Shown one piece after another: positions 8,429-13,194 of a stretch of DNA of 13,194 nt. Position numbers and translations under genes: made by a program. How positions within the stretch are numbered: position 1 is the first letter of the stretch; every line of letters begins with the position of its first letter. The notes beneath the pieces are model-generated. The model did not search any database. It had not been told where the DNA came from and saw only the letters and a list, made by a program, of their open reading frames with translations. Source of the stretch: CAYFJO01 sp964343305 (GTDB lineage: Bacteria; Planctomycetota; Planctomycetia; Pirellulales; Pirellulaceae); the NCBI GenBank assembly GCA_964343305.1, contig CAYFJO010000301.1, positions 1-13,194 on the forward strand, given 5' to 3'.

Positions 8429-8486
8429 GTAGGACGAGAACTCTTGCTCGTCGAACCATCGTGACGGGCAAGAGTGCCCGCCCTAC
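8429..8486. repeat. BIME-like pair of GTAG-flanked hairpins between E1-alpha and E1-beta
   Basis: Two 24-base arms, 8429-8452 and 8463-8486, are inverted copies of each other (20 of 24 identical) around a 10-base centre. Each arm begins with GTAG on its own strand. Each arm also folds on itself: GACGAG (8433-8438) with CTCGTC (8447-8452), and GACGGGC (8463-8469) with GCCCGCC (8476-8482), one mismatch. A GTAG next to an imperfect palindrome, in inverted pairs, is the classic layout of REP sequences arranged as BIMEs. It fills most of the 73-base gap inside the operon, where it could affect mRNA stability or the alpha/beta ratio; that effect is inference. Confidence 0.75.
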
Positions 8487-8488
8487 CG

Positions 8489-9565
8489 TCATCTAGGCAA
8501 ACCCGTGTAGTCCTCGGGATAAACCCGATCGACCTCACTGGGCGCGTAAGTATGTTTCGGGATGTCTTCCACCGTCGGCATCGGTTCGCTCAGCGCTTGC
8601 TGGAACGCGGCGTCGATTTCCTTGACTGCGTCTTCGTAACACTGTTTGACTTCTTTGCGCGACAGAATCTTGGACTTCACCAATTTGTGCTCGAACATGG
8701 CGATGCAATCCGGTTCGCCTTCCACGCGCGTTGCACCGCTGGATGACGAGTGACCGTACAGCCGCGACACCCGCGCCTCCAGCAAATACGGACGACGGTT
8801 CGTGCGACAATATTCGACCGCTCGCTTAGCTGCATGCCAACTGGCGATCGGATCGTTTCCGTTAACCACCTCGCCTTCGATCCCAAACGCTTTGCCGCGC
8901 TCAACGATGTTTTCTTCGGCGTGCTGCGTATCGGCCGGTGTCGAGATTCCGTAGCGATTGTTCGTCACGACCATCAAAACAGGCAACTCATTACCCGGCC
9001 GCGTGCTCCAAATCATGCAACTCGCAAAGTCTCCTTCGGCCGTTCCCGCATCGCCGCCTGTGACAATCGTGATGCCGTCTCCACCATGACGCTTTTGCAC
9101 TAGCGCCGTTCCTGGAGCCATCGTGTATTGAACTTCGATGACCGAAGTGACCGGAATCACGTTTGCGTGCCGTCGGGCATAATGCCCAACGAAGTTTCGC
9201 CCCATCGAATTGACATCGGTGCGCGTCATCGCCATCTGTCGCACACCCTCGATCAGGTCCATGTTCATCGCGATCAACATGGCACCCGATCGATAGTGCA
9301 GATGTAAATAGTCGTAGGCCGGGCCGAACCCTTTCTTCACATGCAGACCCAAAGCGATGTTGAACGCCTCTTCGCCAGGCCCGCCAATCCAGAAATAGCC
9401 CATGCCCGATTTACTCATCTTGATCATCTGGTCTTCCATCGCGCGGGCGCGCACCATGAGCCGAAACATGTCGACACCAGAATCAGCGGGCAGAGATTCC
9501 TTGCCACTGACAACTTTGTTGATCGCCAGCGAACCGTCTTCGAACCTGTCAACGTCACGCGGCAT
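8489..9565 (-). CDS. 2-oxoacid dehydrogenase E1 component, alpha subunit
   Basis: This is the thiamine-diphosphate-binding subunit of the E1 decarboxylase. The cofactor motif runs from GDA at 171-173 to NN at 202-203 (family pattern GDG...NN, with Ala for the third Gly). Other family blocks are GPGEEAFNIALG from 62, HYRSGAML at 90-97, and the phosphorylation-loop-like RLYGHSSSSG at 268-277, where His271 is the conserved loop histidine. The length, 358 residues, is normal. The start is well supported: AGGAGAGG lies 6 bases before the ATG. It is the first gene of the E1-alpha, E1-beta, E2 operon. Details of the loop differ from both textbook pyruvate and branched-chain types, so the substrate stays open. 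The promoter must lie in the upstream 9566-9780 region but is not clear. Confidence 0.92.
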   Translation of the reverse strand: MPRDVDRFEDGSLAINKVVSGKESLPADSGVDMFRLMVRARAMEDQMIKMSKSGMGYFWIGGPGEEAFNIALGLHVKKGFGPAYDYLHLHYRSGAMLIAMNMDLIEGVRQMAMTRTDVNSMGRNFVGHYARRHANVIPVTSVIEVQYTMAPGTALVQKRHGGDGITIVTGGDAGTAEGDFASCMIWSTRPGNELPVLMVVTNNRYGISTPADTQHAEENIVERGKAFGIEGEVVNGNDPIASWHAAKRAVEYCRTNRRPYLLEARVSRLYGHSSSSGATRVEGEPDCIAMFEHKLVKSKILSRKEVKQCYEDAVKEIDAAFQQALSEPMPTVEDIPKHTYAPSEVDRVYPEDYTGLPR

Positions 9566-9571
9566 GTCCTA

Positions 9572-9579
9572 CCTCTCCT
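9572..9579 (-). promoter_or_regulatory. Strong Shine-Dalgarno site of E1-alpha
   Basis: The minus strand reads AGGAGAGG, then 6 bases, then the ATG at 9565. It is the strongest ribosome site of the operon; those of E1-beta and E2 are weak. Confidence 0.7.
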
Positions 9580-9751
9580 AAGATAAGGCCAACGCCACTC
9601 GTATCGGGTGAACTGTCACGCCGACAGAGCGGCGGCGAATGTGAAATCGAGATCCCTCCTCGATGCCTGAAAAGCTCTTTTACTATTCTATCCCACGGTC
9701 AAATCTGGGCGACGCATTTTGCAGGCTGTGTTAATGGTATCGGCTGGATTC

Positions 9752-9881
9752 TCGTGCTTCCTGCACGATCTAAAGTCTAATGGCAAATGTTCCTTTTCGG
9801 CGCTAGGGGATTCCCCGACCCAGGCTGGGACGTTTCCAAGATTGACGAAAAAGAAACCCTGTATTTGAGAGACGAGGGTTT
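9752..9881. repeat. String of four short hairpins
   Basis: Stems are 6 bp (9752-9757 with 9763-9768), 4 bp (9806-9809 with 9813-9816), 4 bp (9819-9822 with 9826-9829) and 7 bp (9854-9860 with 9875-9881). The spacing and the nearby 138-bp element suggest one composite dispersed repeat of about 280 bases, but only comparison with the rest of the genome could show that. No T-run follows any stem, so simple terminators are unlikely. Confidence 0.4.
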
Positions 9882-9896
9882 GCCCGGATGATTCAT

Positions 9897-10034
9897 GTAG
9901 GGTGTGTGGAGCACGACGAGGTATCTTCCGGCGTGTTCCACAAGCCAATCTTATCTCGACCAATGCGTTTCGATCAGGTGAACCTTTGCCGTGCGCAACG
10001 CACCGATGGGAACGGGCTGCTACACACACCCTAC
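9897..10034. mobile_element. 138-bp MITE-like element with 17-bp terminal inverted repeats
   Basis: The left end GTAGGGTGTGTGGAGCA (9897-9913) and the right end (10018-10034, complement GTAGGGTGTGTGTAGCA) match at 16 of 17 bases. There is no coding capacity inside. An internal hairpin GTGCG-CAA-CGCAC sits at 9991-10003. No clear target-site duplication is seen at the edges (CAT before, TGT after). Like the other repeats here it begins with GTAG on both strands, so it may be a long relative of the GTAG hairpins instead of a DDE-transposase MITE. It ends 15 bases past the stop of the neighbouring gene. Confidence 0.55.
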
Positions 10035-10049
10035 TGTCCTGCCCCGAAA

Positions 10050-11981
10050 TTAATTGATGCTAGGCAGCTTGAGGCTCTTTGGCTTTCGCGTCGAACCATC
10101 TTTCAAACGGGCGGCTCGGGCAGCCTGTTCGAGATAAACCCTCGCGTCAAACTTGTCGAGGATCCCAAGGCAGCGGGATTTGATTTCGAGGCTATCGGTC
10201 TTCTTCGCCGTTTCACGCAGAATTTGGAAAGCAGCAGGGCCCAACTCGACCAATTGTCTCGATGCGGATTGCCTTGCTCGGAAGTTGTCCGCATCCAATT
10301 GCTCAATCAACTCTGTCGCGCGTCGCCGCATCGCGGGTTCCTCTTCCAAGTGGGCATGATGCGCTACGCCGACTCGAACGATGCCTTCCGGTGTCGGTGT
10401 GACTTTGACGGGCAGCATGCGATCGTATTCTGACTTTGGTAGAAGATAAAACGCCGTTAATCCGCTGGCGTTGAAAAACTTGTCACTCCAAAGTTTGATT
10501 AGAGCGGTCGCCTCCGCCTCGAACAGCCCCGCTTGTCGAAGCGAGTCTTGCACTTGGTCGATTCCGCGACTTGGCCAACTCTTGCGCTCGACGGTCTGAA
10601 ATTCGATCGCCCGCTCCGCGCCCGCCGGCAACTCTTTTAAATGTGCGAACTGCACCGGGGCGTTGCCATCCGCGTGTACAACGAACAGATTGTTCAGCGG
10701 AAACTTTGCCACATTCTTGAGCACGGTACGTTTGCGATCCGAGGCGAGACACCGCAAATAATCTGGCGTCGGCACAAGTCCGTCGTAGTAGACAAATCGT
10801 TCCGACTCGACGTGCGGAACCCACCAAGCCTTGCCGACGGACAATTTCGTGCCGTACGTGGAAACAGTTGCCGCTTTCGGTACATTGCGGGCGACATGCA
10901 GCCAACTCTCTTTCGGCAACTCGTGCAGTTGAGCCGATCGATATCCGCCCAGTGGACGACTTCCCGCGCTGCCGGCAAATGAGTCGCCGAGCCACAGGTT
11001 CCATTTCAGCGACTGAAACAGTGGTCCGGTCTTATCCGGCCGTGGCGGACGTCCCGGTGTATCGTCGATGGGACTACTGCACGCCGGCCACCAAATGACG
11101 GGAGCCCCGGCGGGAAAATCAACCTGCAGATCGAGCTGCAAATGCGGACGCTTGGTGTAGAAGTAAACGATCGGTTTGTCCCACGCCGACGGAATCCAGC
11201 GCAGCCGCCAATGCGGAAACTGGCGATAGAAGAAAGGTGGCATCGATTCCCATTCTGCTTTGCGACCGGTGTTGGCCGTTTTCAAATTGCTGGTCACGCT
11301 AAAAACGCCCCACTCGTGAATCGTGAGGTCATCCGGAGTCAGCGCTGCTCGAGTGATCGTCACCTTGTTCGAAACCAACGTGCCTTTCCAAGCCACTTCA
11401 ACTTCTTTCTTGGCCGGAGCACGGCCCAGCAAGCGGGCACCAAAGTACTGGTACTCAAGCTGATACTCGCCATGCTTCACAAAACTGGATTCGATGTGCT
11501 TGCGAAGATCGGGAAACTGAATCCGCAAGAGTTGGCCTGGTGGAAGTGTCCAAAATCGTTGCGGCCCAAAGTTGGGCATGTCCCAGGCATCGGCACGCTT
11601 GATCGCCAATCGCTTGCCGTCCGGATCAATCACCTTCAAGCTGGTCATGTTTGTCGCGGTAAAATCAAAGATCGTCGGCAACACCACGTTTTCCTTTGAG
11701 ACGTTGCGGACCTCCAAGACCAGATGAATCGCTTCGCCGTCGCAGTAGTCATCATTCAAGAGGATCCGGCACACGAGTCCATCGATGTCCGCGCCCCAAG
11801 GATTGTGGTGGTCCAGCGGCTCTTCAGCGTGAAACCATTCATGTTCGTCGTCCCCGGACATGAGGAGCCCTGCCAGTGCTTGCGGCTCCGTTGTTTTCTG
11901 CGCGCCGCCAAGTGCACTGGCCACCGGGAACAAGCTGATGACGATGAGTGTGACATGAGCAGATGGATCCAACCATTTCAT
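10050..11981 (-). CDS. Secreted protein of unknown function with C-terminal HEAT-like segment
   Basis: I do not recognise a function. The start is supported by AGAGG 9 bases before the ATG, and the N-terminus is a signal peptide (MKWLDPSAH, then hydrophobic VTLIVISLFPVASALGG). Residues 65-215 look like a beta-sandwich (alternating strands, ending GTLVSNKVTITRA). The middle part has the blocks LTIHEWGVFSV at 219-229, MPPFFYRQ at 247-254 and KPIVYFYT at 269-276, which I associate with a family of uncharacterised secreted planctomycete and myxobacterial proteins (HEWGT/F type); this is recall, not a search result. Residues about 557-612 match the planctomycete HEAT-like pattern LIEQLDADNFRARQSASRQL...LGPAAFQILRE. 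The tail is Lys/Arg-rich. A periplasmic or surface scaffold is possible. The gap upstream (11982-12207) holds a hairpin pair and a TTGACT without a good -10. Confidence 0.8.
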   Translation of the reverse strand: MKWLDPSAHVTLIVISLFPVASALGGAQKTTEPQALAGLLMSGDDEHEWFHAEEPLDHHNPWGADIDGLVCRILLNDDYCDGEAIHLVLEVRNVSKENVVLPTIFDFTATNMTSLKVIDPDGKRLAIKRADAWDMPNFGPQRFWTLPPGQLLRIQFPDLRKHIESSFVKHGEYQLEYQYFGARLLGRAPAKKEVEVAWKGTLVSNKVTITRAALTPDDLTIHEWGVFSVTSNLKTANTGRKAEWESMPPFFYRQFPHWRLRWIPSAWDKPIVYFYTKRPHLQLDLQVDFPAGAPVIWWPACSSPIDDTPGRPPRPDKTGPLFQSLKWNLWLGDSFAGSAGSRPLGGYRSAQLHELPKESWLHVARNVPKAATVSTYGTKLSVGKAWWVPHVESERFVYYDGLVPTPDYLRCLASDRKRTVLKNVAKFPLNNLFVVHADGNAPVQFAHLKELPAGAERAIEFQTVERKSWPSRGIDQVQDSLRQAGLFEAEATALIKLWSDKFFNASGLTAFYLLPKSEYDRMLPVKVTPTPEGIVRVGVAHHAHLEEEPAMRRRATELIEQLDADNFRARQSASRQLVELGPAAFQILRETAKKTDSLEIKSRCLGILDKFDARVYLEQAARAARLKDGSTRKPKSLKLPSIN

Positions 11982-12046
11982 GACTCAGAACCTCTTTGGG
12001 CGGGAAATCGATCGCGGACAGCGTAGAAGTCAATTCGAAATGTCAT

Positions 12047-12105
12047 GTAACACAGCCAGCTTGGCTGTCATAGTTTCAGAAAAACAGGCTGGCAGCCTGT
12101 GCTAC
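12047..12105. repeat. BIME-like pair of hairpins, second type
   Basis: Left hairpin ACAGCCA-GCT-TGGCTGT (12052-12068) and right hairpin ACAGGCT-GGC-AGCCTGT (12084-12100) each have a perfect 7-bp stem and a 3-base loop. The outer ends are GTAA on the plus strand (a one-base variant of GTAG) and GTAG on the minus strand (12102-12105 complement). The two arms are inverted copies at 16 of 22 bases. The size (59 bases) and plan match the 58-base element inside the E1 operon, though the stem sequence differs. It lies between the zinc-finger gene and the signal-peptide gene, both minus strand. Confidence 0.7.
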
Positions 12106-12207
12106 GGGTAATTCAGAAACCGCTTCTAGTCCTACGACGCAAGTGAATCCAAGAAAGTTCCTAGCAAGAAACCGAACCCTCGGCCGCCGGAACTCGCCGC
12201 CTTGCGC

Positions 12208-12435
12208 TTATACAATCGGATCAATCCGCCGCCTTCGTTTCTTGACCGAGACGCCTCCGTAGTTCTTTTTGAGGCTGTTCGTTTTTCCGAGACTCTCCTG
12301 TGTGAAGGAGAGCACGAAGTCGGATCCTACTGCTTCGCTGCATGGCAGACACAGTCTGGTTTCCGGCAGGAATTCGACGCGTTCGCTGGGGATCTCTGAT
12401 TTGCAGCGCGCACACCACCTTCGTTTGACACTCAT
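12208..12435 (-). CDS. Small C4 zinc-finger protein, DksA/TraR type
   Basis: The protein has 75 residues. Cys8-x2-Cys11 and Cys29-x2-Cys32 enclose the sequence SEIPSERVEFLPETRL, very close to the DksA/TraR zinc-finger pattern (CxxCxxxIPxxRLxxxPxxxxCxxC). The coiled-coil that DksA pushes into the RNA polymerase channel is absent; instead there is a short C-terminal part ending in a basic run (KKRRRR). It may therefore be a lone zinc-binding module; contact with RNA polymerase is not shown. The start is well supported by AAAGGAG 5 bases before the ATG. It is followed after 226 bases by the secreted HEAT-like gene on the same strand; no functional link is evident. Confidence 0.8.
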   Translation of the reverse strand: MSVKRRWCARCKSEIPSERVEFLPETRLCLPCSEAVGSDFVLSFTQESLGKTNSLKKNYGGVSVKKRRRRIDPIV

Positions 12436-12440
12436 GAGGG

Positions 12441-12447
12441 CTCCTTT
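12441..12447 (-). promoter_or_regulatory. Shine-Dalgarno site of the zinc-finger gene
   Basis: The minus strand reads AAAGGAG, 5 bases before the ATG at 12435. It supports this short reading frame as a real gene. Confidence 0.65.
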
Positions 12448-12608
12448 CGAGCAAGTAAGGAAGAAAGAGAAACGCTGATCGCGGTTGCTACCATCAGGTC
12501 AATTGTAGAAGTTGCTTGGCCTGTCTCGCGGCGCCATTTGGGACGCTGCCGACTGAAATAAGGTTCGCTCGAAATGTAAATTCCTTTTGAGATTCGGGAG
12601 AGTTTTCT

Positions 12609-12633
12609 GTAGGACAGCTTTTCAAAGCCGTCC
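12609..12633 (+). repeat. Single GTAG hairpin (REP-like)
   Basis: GTAG (12609-12612) leads directly into a stem: GGACAGCTTT (12612-12621) pairs with AAAGCCGTCC (12624-12633) at 9 of 10 positions, with a nominal two-base loop. This has the same plan as one arm of the two paired elements in the window, but no inverted partner is seen next to it. Confidence 0.55.
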
Positions 12634-12659
12634 ACACCCGCGCCATAGCGTGGATTATT

Positions 12660-12723
12660 CATTAACCCGACGCGCAAGCGAGGGGTCTTGGACGTCGCCC
12701 CTCGCTTGCGCGTCGGGTTAGTG
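12660..12723. repeat. Perfect 23-bp inverted repeat (long hairpin)
   Basis: The arms 12663-12685 and 12698-12720 are perfect reverse complements around a 12-base centre, and the pairing extends to 12660 and 12723 with one G-T pair. The arm begins TAACCCGACGCGCAAGCGAG. It has no GTAG, so it is a separate repeat family from the other hairpins. No T-run follows on either strand. It could end transcription from the minus-strand gene that stops at 12907, but the distance (about 190 bases) makes a dispersed repeat more likely. Confidence 0.7.
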
Positions 12724-12787
12724 TGGATTCGAATTTGCGCGGTGTTTTAGCCAAGATAGCCGCAACTCCTTTTCACAGAGAACATTA

Positions 12788-12803
12788 CGCCGTTTGGACG
12801 GCG
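12788..12803. repeat. Short perfect hairpin
   Basis: CGCCGT (12788-12793) and ACGGCG (12798-12803) pair perfectly around TTGG. It lies about 105 bases downstream of the minus-strand gene ending at 12907. A terminator role is possible, but no T-run follows, so this is weak. Confidence 0.35.
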
Positions 12804-12847
12804 GTTCATGAATAATCCGGGATAGGCAGCGGACAAAGATGTGGTGA

Positions 12848-12873
12848 TTTGCCGGCATGGTTTGCCGGCATGG
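12848..12873 (+). repeat. Tandem 13-bp direct repeat
   Basis: TTTGCCGGCATGG occurs twice back to back (12848-12860 and 12861-12873), perfectly. Each copy contains the palindrome GCCGGC. It lies 34 bases past the stop of the gene ending at 12907. Confidence 0.6.
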
Positions 12874-12906
12874 ATCAGAATGGAGACGGCAGGTTAACAA
12901 TACGGA

Positions 12907-13194
12907 TCAGGGCAATCGTCGGGTGCCAGCATCCAGCCAGGCGGACATCAGATCGTCGTCGTGGCCGACCAGCACATCGGCCAGTTCCAGGATGTGGCCA
13001 AATTCGTGTAGCACGGCGGTTAGCAAGTCCATTTGGTCCAGCGCATCCGCGTCAGCAGCCGTGAACTCGCTGTCGTCCAGCGGTGTGAGATCAACAAACC
13101 AGCCGAAGCCGGCGGCGTTTGCGTCGATGATGATCGTGTTGTTGGATGCCACGCCAAGCAAGTTGCCGGGCAGGTCGCTGATTTGTACATCGAC
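12907..13194 (-). CDS. C-terminal end of a large protein with a metzincin-like motif (5' partial)
   Basis: The minus-strand frame is open to the right edge of the window, so only the last 95 residues are seen and the start lies outside; a TTG at 13161 is not a credible start. The visible part has TIIIDANAAGFGWFVD, then TPLDDSEF, then LHEFGHILELAD, then DDDLMSAWLDAGTRRLP. The motif HEFGHILELAD (codons 13008 down to 12976) fits HExxHxxxxxD, as in metzincin-like proteases with Asp as third ligand (snapalysin type), but Glu replaces the usual Gly. I recall this C-terminal block from large repeat-rich planctomycete surface proteins (cadherin or Ig-like); whether it cleaves proteins or itself is unknown. 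There is no C-terminal sorting signal that I can recognise. Confidence 0.75.
   Translation of the reverse strand, partial: VDVQISDLPGNLLGVASNNTIIIDANAAGFGWFVDLTPLDDSEFTAADADALDQMDLLTAVLHEFGHILELADVLVGHDDDLMSAWLDAGTRRLP

Larger units (their letters stand above)
9566..10049. other. Repeat-rich intergenic region upstream of the E1/E2 operon
   Basis: No convincing gene lies here. The part next to E1-alpha (9566-9720) must hold the operon leader and promoter: the minus strand shows a TTGACC and a TAGAAT, but they are too close together to form one promoter, and a small CTGTC/GACAG stem lies at 9613-9627. Farther away is a string of hairpins: TCGTGC/GCACGA (9752-9768), GGGG/CCCC (9806-9816), CCCA/TGGG (9819-9829) and AAACCCT/AGGGTTT (9854-9881), then the 138-bp element at 9897-10034. 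The reading frames in both directions have no recognisable protein sequence. Confidence 0.6.
12436..12906. other. Repeat-rich intergenic region without a convincing gene
   Basis: It contains a single GTAG hairpin (12609-12633), a perfect 23-bp inverted repeat (12663-12720), a short hairpin (12788-12803) and a tandem 13-bp duplication (12848-12873). A TTGACC on the minus strand upstream of the zinc-finger gene lacks a good -10. Two short minus-strand frames here read through the repeats and show no recognisable protein family. Confidence 0.6.

Noticed and set aside
8416..8538. N-terminal extension of E1-beta by 41 residues
   Set aside because: It would overlap the E1-alpha end and translate the hairpin pair; the family start fits the ATG at 8415.
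9688..10029. Minus-strand frame of 113 residues upstream of E1-alpha
   Set aside because: It reads through the hairpin string and the 138-bp repeat; no ribosome site or family sequence was seen.
9888..10433. Plus-strand open frame over the 138-bp element and the end of the HEAT-like gene
   Set aside because: It runs through a repeat and then antisense to a real gene, with no recognisable domain.
12432..12677. Minus-strand frame of 81 residues overlapping the zinc-finger start by ATGA
   Set aside because: The ATGA overlap looked like translational coupling, but the frame passes through the GTAG hairpin and part of the long palindrome and resembles no protein family. The zinc-finger gene also has its own strong ribosome site.
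12660..12723. Long palindrome as a Rho-independent terminator
   Set aside because: No T-run follows on either strand and the nearest gene end is about 190 bases away, so I list it as a repeat.
12718..12900. Minus-strand frame of 60 residues
   Set aside because: It lies in repeat-rich DNA downstream of a gene end, with no start signal and no recognisable sequence.
1..13194. CRISPR arrays, tRNA or rRNA genes, phage genes, toxin-antitoxin pairs
   Set aside because: No regularly spaced direct repeats, no cloverleaf or rRNA-like sequence, and no integrase, structural phage or toxin-type proteins were seen.

Overview
The window looks like a planctomycete chromosome segment, most likely from the Pirellulaceae/Rhodopirellula relatives. 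The evidence is a BBP7-type outer-membrane protein, large secreted proteins built from SdrD-B, cadherin and CHRD modules, a secreted protein with a HEAT-like tail, and many short hairpin repeats between genes. This placement comes from family recognition only; no marker gene is present.

Layout. (1) 1-2669, plus strand: the 3' part of a secreted mosaic protein that joins a cyclophilin-type prolyl isomerase, a CHRD-like domain, two SdrD-B domains and a DsbA-like thiol oxidoreductase lying inside what looks like a cadherin repeat. (2) 2697-3872, minus: a BBP7 beta-barrel protein, convergent with the first gene. (3) 4106-6091, plus: a bi-domain oxidoreductase (degenerate alcohol-dehydrogenase-like half plus Gfo/Idh/MocA half), with a plausible sigma-70 promoter. 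(4) 6094-9565, minus: a three-gene operon for E1-alpha, E1-beta and E2 of a 2-oxoacid dehydrogenase complex. E3 is not in the window. A two-hairpin repeat sits in the gap between E1-alpha and E1-beta. (5) 9566-10049: a repeat-rich intergenic region with a 138-bp element bounded by inverted repeats. (6) 10050-11981, minus: a secreted protein of unknown function with a C-terminal HEAT-like segment. (7) 12208-12435, minus: a small C4 zinc-finger protein of DksA/TraR type. (8) 12436-12906: a second repeat-rich gap, including a perfect 23-bp inverted repeat. (9) 12907-13194, minus: the C-terminal end of a large protein carrying a metzincin-like HExxHxxxxxD motif.

How it fits together. The only clear pathway unit is the E1-alpha/E1-beta/E2 operon, which would oxidatively decarboxylate pyruvate or branched-chain 2-oxoacids to acyl-CoA. 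The other genes look like independent units; three of them encode secreted or outer-membrane proteins and a fourth, the cut gene at the right edge, probably does too. The two most unusual signals are the mosaic protein, which carries two different folding-catalyst domains in an adhesin-like scaffold, and a set of GTAG-flanked hairpins that resemble REP/BIME elements, with no transposase in the window.
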